This document shows positions 15,777 to 24,989 of a DNA stretch of 64,000 bases, in pieces. Within the stretch, counting starts at the first letter, position 1. The number at the start of each line of letters is the position of its first letter. The notes beneath the pieces are model-generated. The model was given only the letters and a program-made list of their open reading frames with translations, did no database searches and was not told the DNA's origin. The DNA comes from Paenibacillus sp. S150 (lineage in GTDB: Bacteria; Bacillota; Bacilli; Paenibacillales; Paenibacillaceae): assembly GCF_019352175.1 (NCBI RefSeq), contig NZ_JACBYI010000020.1:1-64000 (forward strand). The letters are read 5' to 3'. The position numbers were made by a program, and so were the translations under genes.

Positions 15777-17177
15777 ATGCTGAATCAATCGCTTACACCC
15801 CGGCAAATCGTAGCAGAACTTGATAAGTATATTGTAGGCCAGAAGCAGGCCAAGAAATCGGTGGCGGTTGCGCTCCGCAACCGGTACCGCCGCAGCCTGC
15901 TGTCTGAGGAGCTGCGGGATGAGGTTGTACCGAAGAACATTCTGATGATCGGACCCACCGGTGTCGGCAAGACCGAAATTGCGCGGCGTCTGGCCAAGCT
16001 GGTCAATGCTCCGTTCATTAAGGTAGAGGCCACCAAGTTTACAGAGGTTGGTTATGTGGGCCGTGATGTAGAGTCGATGGTCCGTGATTTGGTTGAAACC
16101 TCCATTCGCATGGTGAAGCTGGAACGGACCGAAAAGGTAAAGGACCGCGCTGAAGAACTGGCCAATGACCGCATCGTTTCCATTTTGGTGCCTGGCAGCT
16201 CGAAGAGTAAATCGCAGCGTAATCCGTTTGAAATGATCTTTGGCGGGAACAACGGCGGAGCGGAGGATGCCAAAGAGGAAACGGAAGACGGAAGCCTTAG
16301 CGAGCGCCGACGCGGTGTGAAGTTCAAGCTGCTGGCGGGACAGCTGGAGGAAGACATTATAGAGGTTGATGTTGAAGATACTACGCCTACTATGCTGGAT
16401 ATGTTCGCAGGCCAGGGGAATGACCAGATGGGGATGAACATGCAGGAAATGTTCGGCAGCCTGCTGCCCAAGCGGACCAAGAAGCGCAAGCTTCCGATCA
16501 AGGAAGCCCGTAAAGTGCTGATTCAGGATGAAGCGGCGAAGCTGATCGATATGGATGATGTCATTCAGGAATCGGTGGCCCGTGCCGAGCAGTCCGGCAT
16601 TATTTTCATCGATGAGATTGATAAGGTAGCCAGTCAAGGCAAAGGCTCGGGTCCGGATGTATCCCGGGAAGGGGTCCAGCGTGATATTTTGCCTATCGTC
16701 GAAGGTTCTACGGTAATGACGAAGTATGGCCCTGTCAAGACAGATTACGTGCTGTTTATGGCCGCTGGAGCTTTTCATGTGGCAAAGCCTTCGGATCTTA
16801 TTCCCGAGCTGCAGGGGCGGTTTCCGATCCGTGTGGAGCTGAGCAGCCTTACGCTGGAGGATTTCGTCTCCATTCTGACAGAGCCGGAGAACGCGCTGAC
16901 CAAGCAATATGTCAATCTGCTGCAGACTGAAAATATCGAAGTGCAGTTCCAAAAAGAGGCCATATATGAAATTGCCCGGATAGCGGCCTCTGTGAACCAG
17001 AATATGGAGAATATAGGTGCGCGTAGACTGCATACTATTTTGGAGAAACTGCTGGAAGACCTATCTTTTGAAGCTCCCGAGTTAACTTTGGATACGATGG
17101 TCATCACTCCGGAGTATGTCCGGGAGAAATTGGCAGGAATCGCACAGGACCGCGATTTAAGTCAATATATCCTTTGA
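15777..17177 (+). CDS. hslU: ATP-dependent protease ATPase subunit HslU (ClpY)
   Basis: A 466-residue AAA+ unfoldase that feeds substrates into HslV. It has LTPRQIVAELDKYIVGQ at the N-terminus, Walker A GPTGVGKTEIARRLA near 58 and Walker B IIFIDEIDKVA near 278. The I-domain insertion lies at about 110-240, and the C-terminal tail DLSQYIL docks into HslV. A GAGGGAGG ribosome site precedes the ATG. codY, next in B. subtilis, is not found here. Confidence 0.97.
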   Translation: MLNQSLTPRQIVAELDKYIVGQKQAKKSVAVALRNRYRRSLLSEELRDEVVPKNILMIGPTGVGKTEIARRLAKLVNAPFIKVEATKFTEVGYVGRDVESMVRDLVETSIRMVKLERTEKVKDRAEELANDRIVSILVPGSSKSKSQRNPFEMIFGGNNGGAEDAKEETEDGSLSERRRGVKFKLLAGQLEEDIIEVDVEDTTPTMLDMFAGQGNDQMGMNMQEMFGSLLPKRTKKRKLPIKEARKVLIQDEAAKLIDMDDVIQESVARAEQSGIIFIDEIDKVASQGKGSGPDVSREGVQRDILPIVEGSTVMTKYGPVKTDYVLFMAAGAFHVAKPSDLIPELQGRFPIRVELSSLTLEDFVSILTEPENALTKQYVNLLQTENIEVQFQKEAIYEIARIAASVNQNMENIGARRLHTILEKLLEDLSFEAPELTLDTMVITPEYVREKLAGIAQDRDLSQYIL

Positions 17178-17233
17178 TGCGACAAAGCTTAAAACAATTT
17201 AAATTTAGGCATTTGGAATTAGGTCTTTACAAA

Positions 17234-17262
17234 AAATCCCCCAAATCGGGGGATTTCGTGTT
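17234..17262 (+). terminator. Terminator after hslU
   Basis: AAATCCCCC (17234-17242) pairs perfectly with GGGGGATTT (17248-17256) around a five-base loop. The T-tract overlaps the right arm and is weak after it (CGTGTTATT). Confidence 0.7.
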
Positions 17263-17277
17263 ATTATATGTTAGATT

Positions 17278-17363
17278 AAAGCATATTTTGGAATAAAAAA
17301 GGTAAATAATTGAAAAAGTATGCTTTAAGCCCTCTCTTTTCTGAAAAGATAGGGCTTATTTCT
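17278..17363 (+). promoter_or_regulatory. Tandem hairpins in the flgB leader (possible terminator/attenuator)
   Basis: AAAGCATA (17278-17285) pairs with TATGCTTT (17319-17326). It abuts a second stem AAGCCCT (17327-17333)/AGGGCTT (17351-17357) with an inner CTTTT/AAAAG stem, followed by ATTTCTT. The second hairpin looks like a terminator. Whether it ends hslVU read-through or attenuates the flagellar operon depends on where transcription begins. Confidence 0.5.
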
Positions 17364-17556
17364 TATTGTAATAATATACAAATTCTAAGAGAATCAATGT
17401 ATGTGAGATTGACAATTTATTCGTCCATCGACATCTTTCGACCTAAATTCGGCAATCCAGGAAGATTTTTAGTTCTTTTTGTCGAATCAAGCAGGAATTC
17501 GTAAGAAGTTTGTGGAATTCTTTTCATCACCATAGCTTTTGGAAGGGGGATTTCCG

Positions 17557-17964
17557 TTGGGTTTATTGAACAGCATTAGTTTTCAAAGATTGCAAGGCGG
17601 CCTTGACGCCGCCACGAAACGACAAAGTGTTCTGGCGAATAATGTGGCCAATGCCGACACTCCGAATTTCAAGCGCTCTGATGTTAATTTTGAGAGTTTT
17701 TTACAGCAGCAAGAGAGCGGGATCAAGTCAACACTTAATGCGAAGGTGACAGATTCCCGCCACTTCCAATTCGGGACAGGGACTATTGTACCAACAGCAG
17801 TAGTCAGTACGGATGAAACCACTTCAATGAACAATAACAACAATAATGTGGACATGGACCGGGAGCAGGCGCTAAGCGCTGAGAACCAGCTTAGATACAA
17901 CTCATATGTATCACAGCTAAACAGCCAAATTACAATGATGCGAACGGTAATTGAAGGGAGGTAA
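17557..17964 (+). CDS. flgB: Flagellar basal-body rod protein FlgB
   Basis: A 135-residue proximal rod protein, exported through the flagellar secretion apparatus. ANNVANADTPNFKRSDVNFE near residue 30 is the rod-family signature, and the C-terminal helix carries ENQLRYNSYVSQLNSQITMMRTVIEG. The TTG at 17557 follows GGAAGGGGG by 7 nt; an earlier in-frame TTG (17539) precedes that ribosome site. It is the first gene of the long fla/che operon, as in B. subtilis. Confidence 0.95.
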   Translation: MGLLNSISFQRLQGGLDAATKRQSVLANNVANADTPNFKRSDVNFESFLQQQESGIKSTLNAKVTDSRHFQFGTGTIVPTAVVSTDETTSMNNNNNNVDMDREQALSAENQLRYNSYVSQLNSQITMMRTVIEGR

Positions 17965-17970
17965 CCAGCA

Positions 17971-18420
17971 ATGAATTTTGGCAGCAGCTTTGGGATAAGC
18001 GCTTCAGCATTGACCGCCCAGCGGCTCAGGATGGATGTGATTTCCTCCAATATCGCCAATGCGGAGACAACAAGAGCCTCCGTGGTGGATGGCAAGGCAG
18101 TGCCTTACCGGCGCAAGCTTGTCGTATTGGAAACGGCCCAGAACAACAGCTTCTCCAATATCCTGAATTCCAAGATGAACAGCGGCGGCAGCCAAGGCGT
18201 TAAGGTGCAGTCCATTATCGAAGATTCCTCCCCGCTCAAGCCGGTATACAATCCCAGCCATCCGGATGCGGACGAGAGTGGATATGTATATATGCCAAAT
18301 GTGGACATTACCAAGGAAATGGTGGACATGCTCTCAACGTCCCGTTCATATGAAGCGAATGTTACTATGCTGAATGCAAGTAAGGCCATGGTAACCAAGG
18401 CGCTGGAAATTGGAAAATAG
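17971..18420 (+). CDS. flgC: Flagellar basal-body rod protein FlgC
   Basis: A 149-residue rod protein paired with FlgB. ISSNIANAETTR near residue 25 is the conserved N-terminal motif, and the C-terminus VDMLSTSRSYEANVTMLNASKAMVTKALEIGK is the coiled-coil partner helix. GGGAGG is 8 nt before the ATG, and only six bases separate it from flgB. Confidence 0.97.
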   Translation: MNFGSSFGISASALTAQRLRMDVISSNIANAETTRASVVDGKAVPYRRKLVVLETAQNNSFSNILNSKMNSGGSQGVKVQSIIEDSSPLKPVYNPSHPDADESGYVYMPNVDITKEMVDMLSTSRSYEANVTMLNASKAMVTKALEIGK

Positions 18421-18447
18421 AATTAATAGATACCGGGAGGGAAACAG

Positions 18448-18756
18448 TTGATACAGAATTTGAGCATTGGAGCACAGGCCATTAAGCCGCTCGCCATGAA
18501 GACAACAGCCGCTGAAGCTTCAACCGTTGAAGGCTCAGGACAAAGCTTTGGTTCATACTTGGAGAATGCCTTGAATCAAGTAGCTGAACAAGAGCAGCAG
18601 GCAAAGGATATGAGTAATAAATTTATCCTGGGAGAGGTCAATATCGATGAGGCTATGATTTCTTCCCAACAGGCGTTGCTGAGTTTGCAGTTGACTACAC
18701 AAGTCCGGAACAAAGTGATTGAAGCCTATCAGGAAATTATGAGAACTCAAATCTAA
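18448..18756 (+). CDS. fliE: Flagellar hook-basal body protein FliE
   Basis: A 102-residue adapter between the MS-ring and the rod. The C-terminal LGEVNIDEAMISSQQALLSLQLTTQVRNKVIEAYQEIMRTQI-type region is diagnostic. It uses a TTG start behind CGGGAGGG. Confidence 0.95.
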   Translation: MIQNLSIGAQAIKPLAMKTTAAEASTVEGSGQSFGSYLENALNQVAEQEQQAKDMSNKFILGEVNIDEAMISSQQALLSLQLTTQVRNKVIEAYQEIMRTQI

Positions 18757-18790
18757 ATAATCCAAGCTTGGTTTCGGATGGGGTGACACT

Positions 18791-20377
18791 GTGAATGAAA
18801 GATTTGCCCAGTACCGGGAGAAAGCTAACCAGTATTGGAACAGATTCAGCGGTAAACAGAAAATATTGTTTTTCTCTACACTGTTTATCATCATAATCAT
18901 AATCGTAGTATTAGCGATGCAATTATCGAAGACGGAATACGAAGTGGCCTTTCAGGATTTGGACAGCACTGATTCGGCCGGAGTAATGGGCTACCTGGAT
19001 TCAGCCGGAGTTTCTTACCGTTTAAGTCCGGACGGCAAAAGCATTTCCGTGCCAAGTACGGAGGCCGCCCGCATCAAAGTGGACATTGGTTCGCAGGGAA
19101 TTGTACAAGGGGGTTCGATCGGCTATAAAATTTTTGACGAGTCCTCGTCGATGATCGGCACCACGGACAGCGAATTCAATGTTAAATACAACAATGCTCT
19201 AAACGGTGAAATAGAACAGCTGATGAGGCGGATGCAGGGCATCAAGGATGCCAAGGTTCTGATCAACCTCCCCAAGGAAACGGTCTTTGCCGCCCAGGAA
19301 AATCAGGAGCAGGCTTCCGCTTCAGTGGTGCTTAGTTTTGATCCGGGTTTTAGGCCCACACAGGATAACATTGACGGCTATTTTAATCTGGTAAAAACAG
19401 CTGTTCCGAACCTGCCGATTGACAACATTACGATTGCCAACAATGAAGTTGAATTGATGCCAACGGCCAAAGGCGGTCAAGCGGGCGTCTCCAGCCAGGT
19501 TGAAGAAAACTTTGCCCTCCAGAAGAAATTTGAAGATGATGTCAAAAAAGATGTGAAGCAATTCCTTAGCACGCTCATGGGTCCGGATAAAGTGGATGTT
19601 CTGGTGCTCTCCAAATTGAATTTTGACAAGGAGAACCGAAAGGAGGATCTGGTGGCGCCGGTTGACACGGAGAATATGAAAGGGATTGAGATCAGCTCGC
19701 AAATTATCAGCAACACCTATTCGGGTCAGGGTAATACTACCGGAGGGGTTGCAGGCACAGGCTCGCAAGATGTTTCGGGTTATCCTTCGGATACCGGTTC
19801 GGGCACTTCTTCTTCTGAGGAGTCTTCGGAGACCAGGAACTATGAAGTGAATCGAATCACCAAGGATATAATCGCTAGTCCATATTCTGTTAAAGATTTA
19901 ACCATAAATGTTGCTGTTGAACCACCCTCCGGCCAAACAACTTTAGACGACACCACATCCGCAGCAATACAGAATATTTTGGTGAATATCGTACGCGCAT
20001 CCCTGGCGGATTCAGGTTCTGATTATACAGACGCAGAATTAACTAAAAAAGTTTCGGTTTACTCCCAACAATTCGGAAGTACGGATGTTAACGCGGCTTC
20101 AGGCGGACTTGCAGCGTGGATGATTTGGGCGATTGCGGCAGCTGCATTGCTGGCCGGTGCAGGAGGCGGATATTTGATTTACCGCAGCCGCAAAAATAAA
20201 GAGGAAGAAGTGGAAGAAGACATCCCGCTTCAGGTTCCTACCGAGTTTCCATCCATTAATATGGATAGCGTGACGAACGAAAGCCAGGTCCGCAAGCAAT
20301 TGGAAAGTCTGGCGAAGAAGAAGCCGGATGAATTCGTAAATCTGCTGCGCACATGGCTTGCAGACGAACAGAGGTGA
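18791..20377 (+). CDS. fliF: Flagellar MS-ring protein FliF
   Basis: A 528-residue inner-membrane protein that builds the MS-ring. There is one transmembrane helix near residues 27-46 and another near 438-460 (AAWMIWAIAAAALLAGAGGG). Between them is the YscJ/FliF ring-building region (EYEVAFQDLDSTDSAGVMGYL, INLPKE), then a Gly/Ser-rich spacer near 310-350. The cytoplasmic tail, which binds FliG, ends KKKPDEFVNLLRTWLADEQR. It uses a GTG start and is slightly shorter than some homologues. Confidence 0.97.
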   Translation: MNERFAQYREKANQYWNRFSGKQKILFFSTLFIIIIIIVVLAMQLSKTEYEVAFQDLDSTDSAGVMGYLDSAGVSYRLSPDGKSISVPSTEAARIKVDIGSQGIVQGGSIGYKIFDESSSMIGTTDSEFNVKYNNALNGEIEQLMRRMQGIKDAKVLINLPKETVFAAQENQEQASASVVLSFDPGFRPTQDNIDGYFNLVKTAVPNLPIDNITIANNEVELMPTAKGGQAGVSSQVEENFALQKKFEDDVKKDVKQFLSTLMGPDKVDVLVLSKLNFDKENRKEDLVAPVDTENMKGIEISSQIISNTYSGQGNTTGGVAGTGSQDVSGYPSDTGSGTSSSEESSETRNYEVNRITKDIIASPYSVKDLTINVAVEPPSGQTTLDDTTSAAIQNILVNIVRASLADSGSDYTDAELTKKVSVYSQQFGSTDVNAASGGLAAWMIWAIAAAALLAGAGGGYLIYRSRKNKEEEVEEDIPLQVPTEFPSINMDSVTNESQVRKQLESLAKKKPDEFVNLLRTWLADEQR

Positions 20378-20381
20378 ACTA

Positions 20382-21398
20382 ATGGCAAAAGCCACCCAGC
20401 AGGTGCTTAGCGGCCGTCAAAAGGCGGCGATCCTGCTTATCACACTAGGGCCCGAGGTATCGGCGCAAATATTCAAACATCTGAGGGACGAGGAAATCGA
20501 GCAGCTGACTCTGGAAATCGCCAATGTCCGAAAAGTGGACAGCTCGGAAAAAGAGTCAATTATGTCCGAATTCCATCAAATCTGTCTTGCCCAGGAATAT
20601 ATATCGCAAGGCGGTATCAATTACGCCAAAGAGATACTGGAAAAAGCGCTTGGCTCGACCAAGGCAATGGAGGTTATCAACCGCCTGACGGCAACGCTGC
20701 AGGTACGGCCTTTCGATTTCGCACGCAAGGCTGATCCTAACCAGATCCTGAACTTTATCCAGAACGAAAATGTTCAGACCATCGCTCTTGTATTATCATA
20801 TCTGCAATTTGAACAAGCGGCTTCCATACTGTCCTCGCTTCCACAGGAGAAGCAGGCAGAGGTTGCCCGGAGAATCGCAATTATGGACAGCACTTCTCCC
20901 GAGGTTGTTACCCAAATCGAACGGGTGCTGGAGCAGAAGCTGTCGGCTACGGTTACTCAGGATTATACGAACGCCGGGGGCATTGAATCCATTGTGCAGA
21001 TTCTGAACGGTGTAGACCGCGGGACGGAACGCACAATTCTGGATTCCCTGGAAATTCAGGACCCCGAGCTGGCCGAAGAAATCAAAAAACGGATGTTCGT
21101 ATTCGAGGATATTGTCAATGTGGACAACCGCTCGATACAGCGGATTATCCGCGATATCGAGAATGCCGATCTGCAGCTGGCGCTCAAGGTTGCCAGCGAG
21201 GAAGTGCGGGATGTTATCTTCCGCAACATGTCAAAGCGGATGGCGGAAACCTTCCGCGAAGAAATGGAGTATATGGGTCCGGTGCGGCTGCGTGACGTTG
21301 AAGAAGCACAGACCCGCATCGTAGGAACGATCCGCAGACTTGAAGAATCAGGTGAAATAATCATCGCCCGTGGCGGAGGAGATGACATTATTGTCTAG
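20382..21398 (+). CDS. fliG: Flagellar motor switch protein FliG
   Basis: A 338-residue rotor protein that couples MotA contacts to torque. SGRQKAAILLITLGPEVSAQIFKHL is the FliF-binding N-domain. The middle domain has EHPQ-like QNENVQTIALVLSYL and armadillo helices. The C-domain carries charged torque residues (about 270-310). AGAGGTG precedes the ATG at 20382; earlier in-frame codons lie inside fliF. It is coupled to fliF with a 4-nt gap. Confidence 0.97.
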   Translation: MAKATQQVLSGRQKAAILLITLGPEVSAQIFKHLRDEEIEQLTLEIANVRKVDSSEKESIMSEFHQICLAQEYISQGGINYAKEILEKALGSTKAMEVINRLTATLQVRPFDFARKADPNQILNFIQNENVQTIALVLSYLQFEQAASILSSLPQEKQAEVARRIAIMDSTSPEVVTQIERVLEQKLSATVTQDYTNAGGIESIVQILNGVDRGTERTILDSLEIQDPELAEEIKKRMFVFEDIVNVDNRSIQRIIRDIENADLQLALKVASEEVRDVIFRNMSKRMAETFREEMEYMGPVRLRDVEEAQTRIVGTIRRLEESGEIIIARGGGDDIIV

Positions 21399-22245
21399 GC
21401 TGATCAAACATTCTCAATATGTTCCGGTAGATGTTCTTAAGCGGCTGGAGCAAGCCAGACAGCATGCCGGTCTGACCGGGGAACCTCCTGCTGCTGATGA
21501 TGAAGCTGCAGGTGAGGTGCACTATCAGGACCCCGCCCGCGAAGCGGCGGAGCAGGCCCGCAAGCAAATGCTGAAGGATGCACAGGAGTTTGCCGAAGGA
21601 CAGGTCAGAAACGCAGCGCAGGAAGCTGAGAATATTGTGGATTCGGCGAAGACAGAGGCTGAAGAATGGTGGCGGCAGCGCCGGGAGCAGGATGAGCATC
21701 TTGTGGAGGCTGTCAAATCCGAAGCCTACCAGCAGGGATATCAGGAAGGTCTTGCACAGGCTGAACAGGAAATGGCACAGAAGCTTGACGAGCTGATGGA
21801 TGAAGCGAGACAGGTGCTTAAGGAAGCCTACCGTGCCAGAGATGTGATTATTCAGGAGGCCGAACCTTTTCTGGTGGAGCTGAGCTGTGACATCGCCGAG
21901 AAAATTGTGGACAAGCAGCTGACGGTGGAGCCGCAGTTCGCGATGGATTTGATCCGCAAGAATCTTGCCCGCAAACGCGAGCAGGGGCTGATCTCCTTAT
22001 GCGTATCTCCGGCACAGTTCGCTTTTGTCAATGCTGCCAGAGAGGAACTGGCGCTGGCGGTGGATTCGCAGGCCGAGCTTCAGATTCTGCCTGATGGGGC
22101 GGTCCGTGATCTTGGCTGCGTTATCCGTTCTTCGTTTGGAAGCATCGATGCACGCATCGATACGCAGCTGGCCGAAATCAAGAAAGAGCTGGTAAGAATT
22201 GCACTGGACACGGATGAGCACAGAAATGGGGAAGAGGATGCTTGA
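21391..22245 (+). CDS. fliH: Flagellar assembly protein FliH
   Basis: A 284-residue regulator of the export ATPase FliI, similar to a V/F-ATPase stator. The N-terminus SRLIKHSQYVPVDV is typical of Bacillales FliH. A long Glu/Gln/Ala-rich coiled coil (about 45-150) precedes the C-terminal FliI-binding domain (VELSCDIAEKIVDKQL). The TTG at 21391 lies 9 nt after GGAGGAG and overlaps the fliG stop by 8 nt; earlier in-frame codons are before or inside the ribosome site. Confidence 0.92.
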   Translation: MSRLIKHSQYVPVDVLKRLEQARQHAGLTGEPPAADDEAAGEVHYQDPAREAAEQARKQMLKDAQEFAEGQVRNAAQEAENIVDSAKTEAEEWWRQRREQDEHLVEAVKSEAYQQGYQEGLAQAEQEMAQKLDELMDEARQVLKEAYRARDVIIQEAEPFLVELSCDIAEKIVDKQLTVEPQFAMDLIRKNLARKREQGLISLCVSPAQFAFVNAAREELALAVDSQAELQILPDGAVRDLGCVIRSSFGSIDARIDTQLAEIKKELVRIALDTDEHRNGEEDA

Positions 22246-23551
22246 CAGCAGACGCTATAAAGAACAGCTGCGTAACTTCGACCCGGTTAGAATTAACGGG
22301 AAGGTTACCCAAGTCATCGGGCTGATGGTTGAGTCCGAAGGGCCGGATGCCAGCATTGGCGATGTATGCTTCATCTATCCCGCCAAAGGCAATAAGCCGC
22401 TGCAGGCCGAAGTCGTCGGCTTCCGCGACAACAAGGTGCTGCTGATGCCGCTTGGAGAGCTGCAGGCGATTGGTCCCGGCTGCGATGTTGTAGGGACGGG
22501 CAAGCCGCTTAGCGTCCAAGTTGGCTCGGAGCTGCTGGGCAAGGTGCTCGACGGGCTGGGACAGCCGCTTGACGGCTCACTCATTCCGGCGCGCATGCCG
22601 CACAGCTCAACCTTCAACATCCCGTCCAACCCTTTGAACCGTCCCCGCGTGCAGGAGCCCATCAGCATCGGGGTCAGGGCGATAGACGGATTGCTGACCA
22701 TCGGCAAAGGGCAGCGCGTAGGCATTTTCGCCGGCTCCGGGGTCGGCAAGAGTACATTAATGGGAATGATCGCCCGCAATACCTCGGCAGATGTGAATGT
22801 AATCGCACTGATCGGGGAACGGGGCAGAGAAGTGCTCGATTTCATTGAACGGGATCTAGGGCCAGAAGGACTGCAGCGATCTGTTGTTGTTGTGGCCACC
22901 TCGGACCAGCCGGCGCTCATCCGGATCAAAGGGGCGCTGATTGCCACAACGATTGCCGAATATTTCCGTGACCGCGGGCTGAACGTCATGCTGATGATGG
23001 ACTCGGTAACCCGTTATGCAATGGCACAGCGCGAGGTGGGGCTTGCAGTAGGTGAGCCGCCGGCAATGAGAGGCTACACGCCTTCAGTCTTCGCCAGCCT
23101 GCCCAAGCTGCTCGAACGGGCCGGTACAGGGCCTGCCGGCTCAATCACCGCTTTTTACACAGTTTTGGTAGACGGTGACGACATGAACGAGCCGATCGCC
23201 GATGCTGTGCGCGGAATACTTGACGGGCATATCGTGCTGAACCGGAATATCGCCAACAAAGGGCATTTTCCTGCAATCGATGTTCTCGCCAGCATCAGCC
23301 GTGTCATGAAGGATATTGCCCCGGAGGAGCAGATTGCGGCAGCCGAGAATGTGAAGCGGCTTATGGCCGTATATAAGGATTCCGAGGATTTGATTAATAT
23401 TGGAGCTTACCAGAGAGGCTCCAATGCCCAGATTGATGAATCCATGCACTATATTGACAGCATTTGGGATTTCACAAAGCAGAAGGTGGATGAAAAGGTA
23501 ACGCTGGCCGAGGTTCAGGAGTCATTAATTTCTCAGTTCTCAAGGAGTTGA
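22238..23551 (+). CDS. fliI: Flagellum-specific ATP synthase FliI (export ATPase)
   Basis: A 437-residue hexameric ATPase, related to the F1 beta subunit, that energises type III flagellar export. Walker A FAGSGVGKSTLMGMIA is near residue 168, with GERGREVLDFIERDLG next, Walker B VMLMMDSVTRYAMAQREVGLAVGEPP near 250, and the export-ATPase signature GYTPSVFASLPKLLERAG. The start is uncertain: in-frame ATGs at 22214, 22226 and 22238 overlap fliH. 22238 was chosen because GGGG lies 6 nt before and the protein then begins MLDSRRYKEQL. Confidence 0.95.
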   Translation: MLDSRRYKEQLRNFDPVRINGKVTQVIGLMVESEGPDASIGDVCFIYPAKGNKPLQAEVVGFRDNKVLLMPLGELQAIGPGCDVVGTGKPLSVQVGSELLGKVLDGLGQPLDGSLIPARMPHSSTFNIPSNPLNRPRVQEPISIGVRAIDGLLTIGKGQRVGIFAGSGVGKSTLMGMIARNTSADVNVIALIGERGREVLDFIERDLGPEGLQRSVVVVATSDQPALIRIKGALIATTIAEYFRDRGLNVMLMMDSVTRYAMAQREVGLAVGEPPAMRGYTPSVFASLPKLLERAGTGPAGSITAFYTVLVDGDDMNEPIADAVRGILDGHIVLNRNIANKGHFPAIDVLASISRVMKDIAPEEQIAAAENVKRLMAVYKDSEDLINIGAYQRGSNAQIDESMHYIDSIWDFTKQKVDEKVTLAEVQESLISQFSRS

Positions 23552-23557
23552 TTGATA

Positions 23558-24001
23558 GTGAGATTCCATTATACTTTTCAAAAAGTGGTGGACTTGAAGG
23601 GGAATGAAAAAACACAGGCAGAGTGGATGCTCTCAAGCGCACTCGGAGAACTGCAGGCCCAGGAAAGAAGCCTTGAAGAATTAACCGCTCAGCGCAGCAC
23701 ACTGATGCAGTCATTGCAGCAGGCGGCCGAACAAAAAACACCCATGGCCAAGCTTCGTGAAATGCAGGATTATGTGGATTATCTGGATCACTGTATCGCC
23801 CGCAAGCATTTGGATATCAGCCGTGCACATCTGGAGGTCCGGCACAAGCAGGATCAGCTCAGCACAAAGGTGCTGGATGAGAAAGTATGGCTGAAGGCCA
23901 GAGACAAGGCTCAGACGGCATTTCAGCAAAGTATGATTTTGCGGGAACAAAACGAACTGGATGAGATAGCTACCGTCCGCTTCGCGATGAAATCCCTCTA
24001 A
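23558..24001 (+). CDS. fliJ: Flagellar export chaperone FliJ
   Basis: A 147-residue, almost wholly helical coiled-coil protein (LGELQAQERSLEELTAQRSTLMQ, VRHKQDQLSTKVLDEKVWLKA). It corresponds to the central stalk of the export ATPase. The GTG start is 10 nt after AAGGAG and follows fliI by 6 nt. Confidence 0.9.
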   Translation: MRFHYTFQKVVDLKGNEKTQAEWMLSSALGELQAQERSLEELTAQRSTLMQSLQQAAEQKTPMAKLREMQDYVDYLDHCIARKHLDISRAHLEVRHKQDQLSTKVLDEKVWLKARDKAQTAFQQSMILREQNELDEIATVRFAMKSL

Positions 24002-24019
24002 CCCAGGAGGTTTCCGTTA

Positions 24020-24967
24020 GTGGCTAATAATGAAATGGAATTTGAAAATGAAGGGTCAGCGAGCAAATTTGAGCGGTTTCTGTTTCTGATGATTCCGATT
24101 ATCTTTACTCTTGTGCTGCTTGGCGTATTGTTGACTCTTTTTAATATGGATATCCGCCAGAATGTTCTGTCTATTGCGAACAAGATTCCCTTTGTGGAAA
24201 GTTGGGTTCCTGATCCGGCGCCGGCTGCCGGCGAGGAGACGGAAGATGATCCGCAAAAGAAAATTGAGGAACAGGCTGCGAGCTCGGAAACAACAATCAA
24301 GGAACTGAAGAACCAACTGGCTGCGCAGGCGGAGCAGCTGACCAAGGCCAATGAAGATATGGCCGCCCAGGCAACGAAGGCGGAGGCGCTGCAGAAGCAG
24401 ATAGACAGCATGAGGGAAGAAGCTGCCGCTGCCGAAGCAAGCACAGGCGAAGCCGAAGATCCCTACGTGAAGCAGGTGACAGAATTAGCCAAGCTCTACG
24501 CGGGAATGAAGGCCTCCAAAGCCGCACCGATTATGGAGAATCTGACCACCGATGAAATGGTGCAAATCTTCAGTGTCATGAACAATGCCGGCAAAACGGC
24601 CATTTTGGAGAAGATGGACCCCAAGAAGGCTGCGGATGTCTCCATTAAGCTAAAAGAAACAACGAATTCGACCGATATGGCTATTGCAGCCCTTCAATCG
24701 AGACTGAAGCAGGATTCCGCTTCCGCCGCTGCGTCAGCAACATCCGGCAACCTGGATCAAGAGAAGCTGAACCAGACCTTCACAGCTATGCCTGCAGCCG
24801 ATGCGGCAACGCTGCTGGGGTCCATGTATGCAATCAGCCCGGACAAAGTCATCACTATTCTGAACAGCGTAAGCGACAGTGTGCGCTCTTCAATTCTGGG
24901 TGAGATGACGAAGCAGGACAGCGCCCAGACTGCCAAGGTTTTGAACCGTCTGATGGGCGGCAAATAG
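24020..24967 (+). CDS. ylxF: MotE-like/YlxF membrane protein with MgtE_N-like domain
   Basis: A 315-residue protein with one N-terminal membrane helix (residues about 17-38, FLFLMIPIIFTLVLLGVLL). A coiled coil follows at about 75-140, then repeats resembling the MgtE N-terminal domain (KAAPIMENLTTDEMVQIFSVM, AAILEKMDPKKAADVS). In B. subtilis the equivalent position is ylxF. Homologues called MotE chaperone motor proteins in other phyla. A function in motor assembly is inferred from position. It uses a GTG start behind CAGGAGG. Confidence 0.8.
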   Translation: MANNEMEFENEGSASKFERFLFLMIPIIFTLVLLGVLLTLFNMDIRQNVLSIANKIPFVESWVPDPAPAAGEETEDDPQKKIEEQAASSETTIKELKNQLAAQAEQLTKANEDMAAQATKAEALQKQIDSMREEAAAAEASTGEAEDPYVKQVTELAKLYAGMKASKAAPIMENLTTDEMVQIFSVMNNAGKTAILEKMDPKKAADVSIKLKETTNSTDMAIAALQSRLKQDSASAAASATSGNLDQEKLNQTFTAMPAADAATLLGSMYAISPDKVITILNSVSDSVRSSILGEMTKQDSAQTAKVLNRLMGGK

Positions 24968-24989
24968 CTTTTGAAGGGAGGTGAAAATA

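Larger units (their letters stand above)
17178..17556 (+). other. Leader and control region before the fla/che operon
   Basis: No gene is supported here; a 64-codon frame at 17310-17504 lacks a ribosome site and similarity. The first half holds a terminator for hslVU and a tandem hairpin pair. The second half holds several Spo0A-box-like heptamers: TTCGGCA (17448-17454) and TGTCGAA (17480-17486) are exact fits to TGNCGAA on one strand or the other, and TTCGACC (17437-17443) and ATCGACA (17427-17433) are near fits. TTGACA at 17409-17414 is a good -35, but no convincing -10 is spaced from it. Confidence 0.5.

Noticed and set aside
17310..17504. 64-codon + frame that might be a codY or xerC remnant
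   Set aside because: The translation shows neither CodY GAF/HTH nor tyrosine-recombinase motifs.
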